Below, piece after piece: positions 20,872 through 30,408 of a stretch of 64,000 nt of DNA. Position numbers and translations under genes: made by a program. Source of the stretch: Chiayiivirga sp. (lineage in GTDB: Bacteria > Pseudomonadota > Gammaproteobacteria > Xanthomonadales > Xanthomonadaceae); contig JALCLA010000003.1 of NCBI GenBank assembly GCA_022647565.1, positions 62,001 through 126,000 on the forward strand, given 5' to 3'. Every line of letters begins with the position of its first letter. Position 1 is the first letter of the stretch. A model generated the notes under the pieces. It was not told the origin of the DNA. It worked only from the letters and a program-made list of their open reading frames with translations, and ran no database searches.

Positions 20872-21031
20872 CGCAACCGATGTCCGGGTCGCATTCGAGC
20901 GCCGCGATCCGCCCCCTGGGCCAAGGCCTGGCGCTGGCCGGGCCGGGTCCGGACAGGGCAGGGCCCTCTGAGCGATACGAATACTTGTGCGTGCTGCGTG
21001 CGTCGCGCGCCACCCCACCGGGAATCCAACT

Positions 21032-24000
21032 GTGAGTCTGATCGAAGTTTCCACGCGTCGCCGGGTGACGGTGATGATGGCGACCATCACGATGGTGCTG
21101 TTCGGCCTCATCGCGCTGTTCGACCTCAAGGTCAACCTGCTGCCAGATCTGAGCTACCCGACGCTCACCGTGCGCACCGAATACACCGGTGCCGCGCCCT
21201 CGGAAATCGAAACCCTGATCACCGAGCCGATCGAAGAAGCGGTCGGCGTGGTCAAGAACCTGCGCAAGCTGCATTCGGTGTCGCGCACCGGCCAGAGCGA
21301 CGTGATCCTCGAGTTCGCCTGGGGTACCGACATGGATCGGGCCGGGCTCGAGGTTCGCGACAAGCTGGAAGTGTTGCGCCTGCCGCTGGAGTCCGAACAG
21401 CCGGTGCTGCTGCGCTTCAATCCCTCCACCGAACCGATCATGCGCCTGGTGCTGGCCGCCAAGGGCGAACAGCAGGGCAGCGAGCAGGCCGCATTGATGC
21501 GCCTGCGCCGCTATGCCGACGAAGAACTGAAGAAGCGCCTGGAGCCGGTGGAAGGCGTGGCGGCGGTGAAGGTGTCCGGCGGCCTGGAGGACGAAGTGCA
21601 GGTGCTGATCGACCAGCAGAAGCTGGCGCAGCTCAACCTTCCCATCGCCACCGTGATCGACCGGCTCAAGCAGGAGAACGTCAACGTCTCCGGCGGGCGT
21701 CTGGAAGAAGGATCGCAGCGCTACCTGGTGCGCACCATCAACCAGTTCGCCGGCCTCGAGGAAATGCGCGACATGCTGGTCACCACGGGTGGCGGCGGCG
21801 GTGGTTCCAGCGCGGCGCAGGAAGCGGCAGCGGCGGTCTCGCGCATCGCGGGCTCGTCACCGGAAGCGGCGGCTGCGGCCGCGGCTTCCCGCACTGCGGC
21901 CGCGGAGTCGGGCAGCAGCGGCGTGGCAGGCGGCGTCCCGGTACGCCTGCGCGACGTGGCAAGCGTCGAGCAAGGCTACAAGGAGCGCGAAGCGATCATC
22001 CGGATGGGTGCGCGCGAAGCGGTTGAACTCGCGATCTACAAGGAAGGCGATGCCAACACCGTGGCCGTGGCCGACGCCCTGCATGCGGCGCTGGATCGAC
22101 TGAAGAAGGACATGCCCTCCGACGCCAACTTCACCGTGGTGGAAGACCAGGCGATCTTCATCCGCCAGTCGCTGGCCGACGTGCGTCTCGACGCGCTGCT
22201 CGGCGGCGTGCTCGCGATCCTGCTGATCTTCTTCTTCCTGCGTGATGCGTGGAGCACGTTTGTGATCTCGCTGTCACTGCCAGTTTCCCTGATCGCCACC
22301 TTCTTCTTCATGGGGCAGTTCGACCTGAGCCTGAACGTGATGTCGCTGTCCGGGCTGGCGCTCGCGACCGGCCTCGTGGTGGACGACTCCATCGTCGTGC
22401 TCGAATCCATCGCCAAGGCGCGCGAACGCGGCCTGGGCGTTCTGCAGGCAGCGATTTCCGGCACCAGGGAAGTCGGCATGGCCGTGGTGGCGTCCACCCT
22501 CACGAACGTGGCGGTATTCCTGCCACTGGTGTTCGTGCAGGGCGTCGCAGGGCAATTGTTCAAGGACCAGGCGCTCACCGTGTCGGTGGCCATCCTGATG
22601 TCGCTGGTGGTCTCGCTCACCCTGATTCCCATGCTCTCAGCGCTGAAGGCCACCTCGCCGCTGGCCTATCCACCAGAGGCCCCGCATCCGCGGTGGCAGC
22701 CTGGCCGTCGTGGTTTCAAGCCCCTCGCCAGCGGACTGCACGGCGTGCAGCGCGGCTTCGGTGCCGTGGTCTACGGCGTGATCTGGGCGGTCGTGCGTGT
22801 CTTCCGCATCGTGGGCCGCTTCGTGGGTGGTGCGTTGACCCGCATCGGCAACGTGGTGATGAAACCCTATGACCACGCTGCCGCGCTCTACTTCCGAACC
22901 TTGCCGACGGCGCTGGCGCGCCCTGGCCTCGTCCTCGGGAGCGCCGCCGCGATGTTCGCCGTGGCCGTGGCGCTGGTCCCCACGCTCGGCACCGACCTGA
23001 TCCCGCAGCTCGCGCAAGATCGCTTCGAGATGACGATGAAGCTGCCACCGGGCACGCGGCTGTCGGAAACCGATGCGCTGGTGCGTGCGGTGCAGAACCA
23101 GCACGAAGGCGACGAGGGCATCAAGGCTCTCTATGGCGTCAGCGGCAGCGGCACCCGGCTGGATGCGAATCCGACCGAGTCGGGCGAGAACATCGGCAAG
23201 CTCACCGTCGTGATCGAGCGCGGCGCGGCGCGCGACACCGAGGCGCGCGAAACCGAAGCCCTGCGTGAAACCATGCAGCGCTACCCGGCGGCGCAGGTCA
23301 AGTTCGGCCGGCCCGAGATCTTCAGCTTCTCCACGCCGCTGGAGATCGAACTGCGCGGCCAGGATCTGGGTGAAATCGAAGCCGCAGGCCGCAAGCTGGC
23401 CGGACTGCTGAACGGATCGGATCGCTACGCCGACGTGAAGTCGACGGTGGAAGCGGGCTTTCCGGAGATCCAGATCCGCTTCGACCAGGAGCGCGCCGCG
23501 GCGCTCGGCCTGACCTCGCGCCAGATCGCCGATCTGGTGGTGCGCAAGGTGCGTGGCGAAGTCGCGACGCGCTACAGCTTCCGCGATCGCAAGATCGACG
23601 TGCTGGTGCGCGCACAGGCCTCCGATCGTGCCTCGGTGGAGGATATCCGTCGCCTGATAGTGAATCCGGAATCCGAGCGCCCGGTGACGCTGGATTCGGT
23701 GGCGGAAGTGGTTTCGACCGTGGGTCCCAGCGAGATCCACCGCGTCGACCAGGTGCGCGTGGCCATCGTGTCGGCCAACCTGCGCCATGGCGACCTCGGT
23801 ACGGCCGTGACGGAGGTGCAGCGGCTCGTGGCGGAGAATCCGCTTGGCGCCGGGGTGTCGCTGCGCGTGGGCGGGCAGGGCGAAGAGCTGGAGGCCTCGA
23901 CCAATTCGCTGATGTTCGCGTTTGCACTCGCCATCTTCCTGGTCTACCTGGTGATGGCCTCGCAGTTCGAATCGCTGCTGCACCCGTTCGTGATCCTGTT

Positions 24001-24481
24001 CACCATCCCGCTGGCGATCGTCGGGGCGGTACTGGCCCTGAAGCTCAGCGGCTCCTCGATCTCGGTGGTGGTGTTCATTGGCTTGATCCTGCTGGTCGGC
24101 ATCGTGGTGAAGAACGCGATCATCCTGATCGACAAGGTGAACCAGTTGCGCGAACAGGGCGTGCCCAAGCGCGATGCGATCCTGCAGGGCGCGCGCTCGC
24201 GCCTGCGGCCAATCATCATGACCACGCTCACGGCGTTGCTCGGCTTCCTGCCGTTGGCGCTGGGGCACGGTGAAGGCTCCGAGATTCGTGCGCCGATGGC
24301 CATCACCGTGATCGGCGGCCTGGCCGTGTCCACCCTGCTGACCCTGCTGGTGATCCCGGTGGTGTACGACCTGCTCGACCGTCGCCCGGACGAGCACTAT
24401 GTGCGCCGCGCCAAGTCGCTGCCCGAGCTTGATGCGGATGAGCCGGGCGATGACGCCCTGCATCGGGGCGCACAGGCATGA
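21032..24481 (+). CDS. RND efflux permease, proton-coupled subunit
   Basis: About 1149 residues from GTG 21032, with the usual 12-helix AcrB/MdtB-type architecture. The proton-relay residues are kept: D451-D452 in GLVVDDSIVVLES and K1027 in GIVVKNAIILID. Two unusual insertions are seen: a Gly/Ala/Ser-rich stretch in the first periplasmic loop (encoded about 21787-21945) and an extra segment before the seventh helix (around 22690-22880). An upstream in-frame GTG at 20987 would add 15 residues without similarity. The stop overlaps the next permease (ATGA). Confidence 0.93.
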   Translation: MSLIEVSTRRRVTVMMATITMVLFGLIALFDLKVNLLPDLSYPTLTVRTEYTGAAPSEIETLITEPIEEAVGVVKNLRKLHSVSRTGQSDVILEFAWGTDMDRAGLEVRDKLEVLRLPLESEQPVLLRFNPSTEPIMRLVLAAKGEQQGSEQAALMRLRRYADEELKKRLEPVEGVAAVKVSGGLEDEVQVLIDQQKLAQLNLPIATVIDRLKQENVNVSGGRLEEGSQRYLVRTINQFAGLEEMRDMLVTTGGGGGGSSAAQEAAAAVSRIAGSSPEAAAAAAASRTAAAESGSSGVAGGVPVRLRDVASVEQGYKEREAIIRMGAREAVELAIYKEGDANTVAVADALHAALDRLKKDMPSDANFTVVEDQAIFIRQSLADVRLDALLGGVLAILLIFFFLRDAWSTFVISLSLPVSLIATFFFMGQFDLSLNVMSLSGLALATGLVVDDSIVVLESIAKARERGLGVLQAAISGTREVGMAVVASTLTNVAVFLPLVFVQGVAGQLFKDQALTVSVAILMSLVVSLTLIPMLSALKATSPLAYPPEAPHPRWQPGRRGFKPLASGLHGVQRGFGAVVYGVIWAVVRVFRIVGRFVGGALTRIGNVVMKPYDHAAALYFRTLPTALARPGLVLGSAAAMFAVAVALVPTLGTDLIPQLAQDRFEMTMKLPPGTRLSETDALVRAVQNQHEGDEGIKALYGVSGSGTRLDANPTESGENIGKLTVVIERGAARDTEARETEALRETMQRYPAAQVKFGRPEIFSFSTPLEIELRGQDLGEIEAAGRKLAGLLNGSDRYADVKSTVEAGFPEIQIRFDQERAAALGLTSRQIADLVVRKVRGEVATRYSFRDRKIDVLVRAQASDRASVEDIRRLIVNPESERPVTLDSVAEVVSTVGPSEIHRVDQVRVAIVSANLRHGDLGTAVTEVQRLVAENPLGAGVSLRVGGQGEELEASTNSLMFAFALAIFLVYLVMASQFESLLHPFVILFTIPLAIVGAVLALKLSGSSISVVVFIGLILLVGIVVKNAIILIDKVNQLREQGVPKRDAILQGARSRLRPIIMTTLTALLGFLPLALGHGEGSEIRAPMAITVIGGLAVSTLLTLLVIPVVYDLLDRRPDEHYVRRAKSLPELDADEPGDDALHRGAQA

Positions 24482-27400
24482 CCGTTGCGGAGTTCAGCCT
24501 GCGGCGGCCGATCACCACGATCATGGTGTTCGTGTCGATGATGGCGATCGGCCTGGTGGCGGCCTTCCGCCTGCCGCTGGAGCAGTTCCCGGAGATCAGC
24601 TTCCCCTTCGTCGGGGTGCAGGTCCCGTACCCGGGATCAACGCCGCAGGAAGTCGAACGCACCATCATCCGGCCGATCGAGGAAGCATTGTCGACCTTGC
24701 CCGGCATCGGTCGGATGAGTTCGAACGCAGCCGCCGACGGTGGCTTTGTCGGCATCATGCTGTCCGACTGGGACCGCGACGTCGAGATCGCGGCAGCGCA
24801 GGCGCGCGACCGCATCGATGCGGTGCGTGGCGAGCTGCCCAGCGACATGCAGCGCTTCCAGATGCTGAAGTTCTCCACCGCGGATGAACCGGTACTGCGT
24901 GCCCGACTCGCCAGCCCGCGCGATCTGCGAGGCGACTACGACCTGATCGACCGCGAGATCAAGCAGCGTCTCGAGCGCCTGCCGGGCATCGCGCGCGTCG
25001 ACATCAATGGCGCGGCGCCGAACGAGGTGGAGATCGCGGTCGACCCGGATCGGCTCACCGCGCACGGCCTCTCGCTCAACGACCTCGCCGGGCAGCTGGC
25101 CGCGGTGAATTTCTCGGTCTCGGCCGGCGAGATCGACGAGGGTGCGCGCCGCTTCCGGGTACAGCCGGTGGGCGAGTTGCGCAACCTGGACGAACTGCGT
25201 GGCCTGGTGCTGAATCGCAGCGGGCTGCGCCTGTCCGACGTGGCCGAGGTCTGGTTCAAGCCCTCGCGCCTCGATGTGGGACGTCGCCTCGAAGGCGTCC
25301 CGGCGGTGGCGTTCGACATCTTCAAGGAGCGCAACGCCAACCTGGTGCAGGTGTCGCGCACGGCGATGGCGGAGCTGGAACAGATCGGCAAGGAGCCGGC
25401 ACTGCAGGGCATCCAGGTCCATGTGATCGACGACCAGGGCAAGAATGTCACCACGTCCTTGCTGGAACTGGCCGAGGCTGGCGCCATTGGCCTGGTGCTT
25501 TCGATTGCGGTGCTGTTCTTCTTCCTGCGGCATTGGCCTTCCACCCTGATGGTGACGCTCGCCATTCCGGTGTGCTTCGTGATCACCCTGGGCTTCATGT
25601 ATTTCTTCGGGCAGAGCCTCAACATCCTCACCCTGATGGGCCTGCTGCTCGCGGTCGGCATGCTGGTCGACAACGCCGTGGTGGTGGTCGAGAGCATCTA
25701 TCAGGAGCGGGAACGCTACCCGACGGAGCCGGTGCGCGCCTCGCTGATCGGCACCCGGCATGTGGCGATCGCGCTGTCGGCCGGCACCATCTGCCACTGC
25801 ATCGTGTTCGTCCCCAACCTGTTCGGTGATACCAACCAGATCAGCGTGTTCATGTCGCAGGTGGCGGTGACGATCTCGGTATCGCTGATGGCCTCGTGGC
25901 TGGTAGCGATCAGCCTGATCCCGATGATCTCGGCGCGCCTGAAGACGCCGCCCGCGGCCTTGGCACGCACCGGCATCATCCCGCGCATGCAGGACGGCTA
26001 CGCGCGCCTGCTGCACTGGACCCTGGAGCATCGCGGCAAGAGCATCCTCGGCATCCTGCTGATCATCGTGGTGAGCATGATTCCGGCTACCCTCACCAAG
26101 TTCGACATGGGCGAGGAGGACGTCGGGCGCCGCATCGAACTGGGCATCCAGTGGAATGGTGCCTACTCGCTGGAGCAGATGGAAAGCGAGGTAAAGCGCG
26201 TCGAGGCGTGGCTGGACGAGAACCGCGAGGCGCTGCAGATCCGGCAGATCTATTCGTACTTCGGCGAACAGGGCTTTGGTGGACTGCAGATCCAGTTGCG
26301 CGAGGAAGGCGGCGACCTGCTCGGGTCCAGGCAGGTCATGGAGAAGATCCGCGAGGAGTTGCCGAAGTCGGCGCGCGCGACGATCCAGTTCGAGGATCGT
26401 GGTGGGCCGGGTGGTGGTGGCGATGGCGAGGAGAGCGGGGCAACCGTCTCCCTGATCGGGGACTCTTCCGAAACCCTGAAGGAGATCGCCGAGTCGATCA
26501 TCCCGGTGATGTCGCAGCGCAAGGAGCTGCGCGACGTGCGAGTCGATATCGGCGATGCCAACACCGAGCTGTCGGTGAGCGTCGACCGCGAACGCGCCGC
26601 GCAGTTCGGATTCTCCGCGACGCAGGTGGCGCAGTACGTTGGCGTGGCCCTGCGCGGCCAACCGCTGCGCGAGTTCAAGCGCGGCGATACCGAAGTGCCG
26701 GTGTGGATCCGCTATGCCGGTGCCGATGACTTCGGCATCGAGGATTTGTCCGAGTTCACCTTGCGCGCGCCGGACGGCAAGCAGATCCCGCTGCTGTCCC
26801 TGGTGACGGTCAGCACCCAGCCCTCCGCGACCCGCATCACCCGTCTCAACCAGCAGACCATGCTGGCGCTCAAGGCCAACCTGGCCGAGGGTCACACCAA
26901 TGAGGACGCGCGCAAGGCCATGGAGGAAGTGCTGGCTTCGGCCACGTTCCCGGCCGGCTATCGCTATACGTTCGAGGGCGCGTTCCGCCAGAACGACGAG
27001 TCCGGCCAGCAGATGCTGTTCAACACCTTGATCGCCCTGGTGATGATCTATGTGGTGATGGCGGCGGTGTTCGAATCCCTGCTGTTCCCGGCCGCGATCA
27101 TGTCGAGCGTGCTGTTCTCGATCTTCGGCGTGTTCTGGCTGTTCTGGATCACCGGAACCACCTTCACCATCATGGCCTCGATCGGCATCCTGGTGCTGAT
27201 GGGCGTGGTGGTGAACAACGGCATCGTGATGGTGGAGCACATCAACAACCTGCGCCGCAAGGGCATGAACCGCACCGATGCGCTGGTAGCGGGAAGCCGC
27301 GAACGTCTGCGCCCGATCCTGATGACGATGGGCACCGCGATCCTGGCCCTGATCCCCTTGTGCTTCTCCACCACGCAGATCGGTGGCGGTGGCCCGGCTT

Positions 27401-27567
27401 ACTACCCGATGGCGCGCGCGATCGCGGGTGGCCTCGCCTTCTCCACCGTGGTCAGCCTGTTGTTCCTGCCCACGATCTACGCCCTGCTCGACGACATTCG
27501 CAGCGACACGGTGAAGAAGATCGAGCGCGCGCGCGGCGCACCGGCCGCAGCGACGCCAGTGACGTAG
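24478..27567 (+). CDS. RND efflux permease, second subunit lacking the proton relay
   Basis: This 1029-residue RND protein (MTVAEFSLRRPITTIMVFVSM start) has full AcrB-like topology. The second relay Asp is Asn (D398-N399 in GMLVDNAVVVVES), and the helix-10 Lys is Asn (N913 in GVVVNNGIVMVEH). The paired first permease keeps these residues, so the complex is probably a heteromer in which this subunit is not the proton translocator, by analogy with the MdtB/MdtC division of labour. Its start overlaps the upstream stop. Its TAG stop is the TAG of a REP element. Confidence 0.92.
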   Translation: MTVAEFSLRRPITTIMVFVSMMAIGLVAAFRLPLEQFPEISFPFVGVQVPYPGSTPQEVERTIIRPIEEALSTLPGIGRMSSNAAADGGFVGIMLSDWDRDVEIAAAQARDRIDAVRGELPSDMQRFQMLKFSTADEPVLRARLASPRDLRGDYDLIDREIKQRLERLPGIARVDINGAAPNEVEIAVDPDRLTAHGLSLNDLAGQLAAVNFSVSAGEIDEGARRFRVQPVGELRNLDELRGLVLNRSGLRLSDVAEVWFKPSRLDVGRRLEGVPAVAFDIFKERNANLVQVSRTAMAELEQIGKEPALQGIQVHVIDDQGKNVTTSLLELAEAGAIGLVLSIAVLFFFLRHWPSTLMVTLAIPVCFVITLGFMYFFGQSLNILTLMGLLLAVGMLVDNAVVVVESIYQERERYPTEPVRASLIGTRHVAIALSAGTICHCIVFVPNLFGDTNQISVFMSQVAVTISVSLMASWLVAISLIPMISARLKTPPAALARTGIIPRMQDGYARLLHWTLEHRGKSILGILLIIVVSMIPATLTKFDMGEEDVGRRIELGIQWNGAYSLEQMESEVKRVEAWLDENREALQIRQIYSYFGEQGFGGLQIQLREEGGDLLGSRQVMEKIREELPKSARATIQFEDRGGPGGGGDGEESGATVSLIGDSSETLKEIAESIIPVMSQRKELRDVRVDIGDANTELSVSVDRERAAQFGFSATQVAQYVGVALRGQPLREFKRGDTEVPVWIRYAGADDFGIEDLSEFTLRAPDGKQIPLLSLVTVSTQPSATRITRLNQQTMLALKANLAEGHTNEDARKAMEEVLASATFPAGYRYTFEGAFRQNDESGQQMLFNTLIALVMIYVVMAAVFESLLFPAAIMSSVLFSIFGVFWLFWITGTTFTIMASIGILVLMGVVVNNGIVMVEHINNLRRKGMNRTDALVAGSRERLRPILMTMGTAILALIPLCFSTTQIGGGGPAYYPMARAIAGGLAFSTVVSLLFLPTIYALLDDIRSDTVKKIERARGAPAAATPVT

Positions 27568-27637
27568 AGCCGAGCTTGCTCGGCTGCGGTTGCGATCAGG
27601 TATCGGGATCGGAGCAGCGGGGCAAGCCCTGCTCTAC
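27564..27637. repeat. GTAG-type REP pair joining two convergent stop codons
   Basis: A 74-bp inverted pair: GTAGAGCCGAGCTTGCTCGG on the plus strand and GTAGAGCAGGGCTTGCCCCG on the minus strand. The left GTAG supplies the TAG stop of the RND permease gene (27565-27567). The right one supplies the TAG stop of kmo (27636-27634). Length equals the copy at 5175-5248. It may also serve as a bidirectional terminator. Confidence 0.85.
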
Positions 27638-28989
27638 GGTATCGGGTCGAGCCGTTCCAGTACGCTCACATCGGTGGCGTTCAGATCGACGGACGAAATA
27701 TCGTTCTTGCCGCGCGTGGCTGCGACCAGGATTTCACGCTGCACCTGACCGCGCTCGAAGGCGGTGAGATAGGGCACGCGCCGGAACGACACCATGCTGT
27801 AGCGCGGCACGAAGCGCTCGGGGTGGCGTTCCGCGAGCAGGCGTTCGAGTTGGCGTTGCAGCAGGAAGTCCGCGTCGTCCACGCGGTCGCGCATCTCGAT
27901 GTAGTTTTCCAGCGCCATCTGCTGGATCGCCGCGGCATTCGGCCGCCGCACCGCCTCGAACGCTGCAAACGCGGATTCGAAGTCGGGGCAGCAATCGATC
28001 TGCCGCGCCAGCTCGATGCAATCCTCGAAGGCGCAGTTCATGCCCTGCCCGTGGAAGGGCACCATCGCGTGCGCGGCATCGCCCAGCAGCAGGGCGCGGT
28101 GGTCAAGGTGCCAGCGTTGCAGGTGCAGCGTGCCCAGCATGCCCACGGGATTGTTGGCGAAATCCGCTTCGAGTTCGGGCATCAGCGGCAGCGCGTCGGA
28201 GAAATCGCGCTCGAACAGCGCACGCGCATCGCTTGCGCTGCGCACGGTGGAAAATCCGGGCTCGCCGTCGTTGGGCAGGAACAAGGTGACGGTGAAGGTC
28301 TTCTCCGAGTTCGGCAGCGCGATGCACATGTAGCCGCCGCGCGGCCAGATGTGCAATGCGTTCGGCTCGATCCTGAAGCCGCCATCGGCAGCCGGCGGGA
28401 TCTCCAGCTCCTTGTAGCCGTGGCCAAGCGGTTCGAAGCATTCGCCCAGGTCGGTCACGCGTTGCATCGCCGCACGCAGCGCCGAACCGGCGCCATCGGT
28501 GCCGATCAGGGTGGTGAAAGGGTATTCCTGCCGTGCGCCCAGCGCGTCGTCCACGAAGCTGCAGCGCGACGCGTCGAAGTCGACAGCGTCAAGCCGCCGA
28601 TCGAAACGGATCGTCGCACCAGCGGCTTCGGCCGCGTCCAGCAGCATCAGGTTCAAACGCCCGCGGTGCACCGACCAGATCACCTCCGAGTCGTCGCGAC
28701 CATAGCGTTGCAACTGGGTGCTGCCATCGAGTCCGTGCACCATGCGGCCACGCATCATCACGGCCTGCGCCATCACTTCGCGTTCCAGCCCGGCCTGGCG
28801 CAGCGCGTGCAGACCGCGCTCGGCCAGCGCGAGGTTGATCGAACGACCGCCTTCGTAGCCCTGCTTGCGCGGATCAGGACGCTTCTCGAAGAGCTCGACT
28901 TTCCAGCCCTGGCGCGCCAGGAGCTGCGCCAGCAGGGCGCCCGCAAGGCCGGCACCGATGAGGGTGATGGGAGTGCTTGTCGGTTTCAT
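27634..28989 (-). CDS. kmo: Kynurenine 3-monooxygenase
   Basis: This 451-residue FAD monooxygenase hydroxylates L-kynurenine to 3-hydroxykynurenine using NADPH and O2. It has the dinucleotide fold GAGLAGALLAQLLARQGWKV, the KMO-typical RSINLALAERGLHAL, and the FAD-binding RALLLGDAAHAMVPFHGQGM with CAFEDC. A C-terminal hydrophobic/amphipathic end (YLTAFERGQVQREI) suggests membrane association. Start ATG 28989 overlaps the kynU stop (ATGA), so the two are coupled. Its stop is set by the REP element. Confidence 0.95.
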   Translation of the reverse strand: MKPTSTPITLIGAGLAGALLAQLLARQGWKVELFEKRPDPRKQGYEGGRSINLALAERGLHALRQAGLEREVMAQAVMMRGRMVHGLDGSTQLQRYGRDDSEVIWSVHRGRLNLMLLDAAEAAGATIRFDRRLDAVDFDASRCSFVDDALGARQEYPFTTLIGTDGAGSALRAAMQRVTDLGECFEPLGHGYKELEIPPAADGGFRIEPNALHIWPRGGYMCIALPNSEKTFTVTLFLPNDGEPGFSTVRSASDARALFERDFSDALPLMPELEADFANNPVGMLGTLHLQRWHLDHRALLLGDAAHAMVPFHGQGMNCAFEDCIELARQIDCCPDFESAFAAFEAVRRPNAAAIQQMALENYIEMRDRVDDADFLLQRQLERLLAERHPERFVPRYSMVSFRRVPYLTAFERGQVQREILVAATRGKNDISSVDLNATDVSVLERLDPIP

Positions 28990-30305
28990 CGTTCGCCATT
29001 CCCGCGCCACGCGGCCACGGCGCGCACGAAATCCAGCACATCGGTGTGCCGGTTGTAGAGCGGCACGGGCGAAATGCGGATCACATCGGGCTCGCGCCAG
29101 TCGCCGATGATGCCGATCGATTCGAGGTGCTCGAACAGGGCACGACCGCGCTCGCGGCCACCGGCCACGCGCAACGACAGCTGGCAACCGCGTCGCGCGG
29201 CTTCGCGCGGCGTGACGATGTGCAAGGTGTCGTCGAGGTGGGCGCGGATCAGCGCCTCCAGATATGCGGTGAGTTGTTCCGATTTTCGTCGCAGCGCGTC
29301 CATGCCGGCGCGCTGGAACAGTTCCAGCGACACCCGTAGCGGAGCCAGCGCGAGGATCGGCGGATTGCTGAGCTGCCATCCGTCTGCACCGGGCGTGGGT
29401 ACGAAGGTCGGGCCCATGCGGAAACGGGTAGCTTGATCGTGGCCCCACCAGCCTGCGAAGCGCGGCCGGTCACTGTGTGCGTGGCGCGCGTGGACGAAGG
29501 CTCCGGCGACGGCTCCGGGCCCTGCGTTGCAGTACTTGTAGTGGCACCAGGCGGCGAAATCCGCCTGGCTGTCGTGCAAGGCCAGTTGCAGGTTTCCCGC
29601 GCCGTGGGCGAGGTCGTAGCCGACGACGCAGCCTTGCGCGTGCCCGAGACGTGCGATCTCCTGCAGGTCGAAGGCTTGCCCGGTGCGGAATTGCACGCCC
29701 GGCCACAGTACCAGCGCGATGCGATGCCCGTGTTCGGCCAGCACACGTTCGATGGCGGCCATCGAGATCGTGCCATCGGGTTCGTCGGGTTCGAGCTCGA
29801 TCAACTCTCGCGCCGGATCGAACCCGTGGAAGCGGATCTGCGATTCCACCGCATAGCGGTCCGAGGGAAAGGCACCAGCCTCGATCAGGATGGCGGCGCG
29901 CCCGGAAACCGGGCGGTAAAAGCTCGCCATCAGCAGGTGCAGGTTGAGCGTGAGCGAGTTCATCGCCACCACTTCACTGGCTTGGGCACCCACCAGCGTG
30001 GCCAGGCCGTCACGCACGCTTTCGTGGTAGGGCATCCATGGCGTCTTGCCGCGGAAGTGCGCTTCCACGCCAAGCTCCGCCCAGTCATCGAGTTCCTGCA
30101 TCAGCGCGGCGCGCACGCCCCGCGGCTGCAGGCCGAGCGAGTTTCCGCAGAAATAGCGCTGCTCGTGCTGACCATGGCGCGGAATGAGGAACTCGGCGCG
30201 ATATTGGCGCAGGGGATCGGCGGCATCCAGGGCCAGGGCCCGGGCTTCGTGCGCGTGCTCTGTCAGTGGCGAGTCCGGTGTCGGAAAACGATCGTTGGCA
30301 GGCAT
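28986..30305 (-). CDS. kynU: Kynureninase
   Basis: This 439-residue fold-type I PLP enzyme cleaves 3-hydroxykynurenine (or kynurenine) to 3-hydroxyanthranilate (or anthranilate) and alanine. Motifs include YFCGNSLGLQP, VVAMNSLTLNLHLLMASFY, GYDLAHGAGN with the PLP-binding Asp, and the Schiff-base lysine K257 in WCHYKYCNAGPG. ATG 30305 gives the normal length; the frame is open further upstream without similarity. It is first in a kynU-kmo transcription unit, divergent from a secreted Kelch protein. Confidence 0.95.
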   Translation of the reverse strand: MPANDRFPTPDSPLTEHAHEARALALDAADPLRQYRAEFLIPRHGQHEQRYFCGNSLGLQPRGVRAALMQELDDWAELGVEAHFRGKTPWMPYHESVRDGLATLVGAQASEVVAMNSLTLNLHLLMASFYRPVSGRAAILIEAGAFPSDRYAVESQIRFHGFDPARELIELEPDEPDGTISMAAIERVLAEHGHRIALVLWPGVQFRTGQAFDLQEIARLGHAQGCVVGYDLAHGAGNLQLALHDSQADFAAWCHYKYCNAGPGAVAGAFVHARHAHSDRPRFAGWWGHDQATRFRMGPTFVPTPGADGWQLSNPPILALAPLRVSLELFQRAGMDALRRKSEQLTAYLEALIRAHLDDTLHIVTPREAARRGCQLSLRVAGGRERGRALFEHLESIGIIGDWREPDVIRISPVPLYNRHTDVLDFVRAVAAWRGNGER

Positions 30306-30355
30306 GAGTTCGGGTCGGGATGGGGGTGACAAGGCTAACAGCGCACGGTCAGGGC

Positions 30356-30384
30356 TTGATATACGAATTGTTTCGTAACATAGT
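30356..30384 (+). promoter_or_regulatory. Promoter of the Kelch gene with an internal palindrome
   Basis: TTGATA (30356-30361), a 17-base spacer and CATAGT (30379-30384). The spacer contains TACGAA-TTGT-TTCGTA (30362-30377), a perfect inverted repeat that could be an operator shared with the divergent kynU promoter. Confidence 0.55.
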
Positions 30385-30408
30385 CGGTCCAGTCTTGTGG
30401 AGCCCGAA

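Noticed and set aside
24637-27240. Long minus-strand open frame (867 codons) opposite the second RND permease
   Set aside because: His/Arg-rich shadow with no recognisable domain; the plus-strand RND protein accounts for the sequence.
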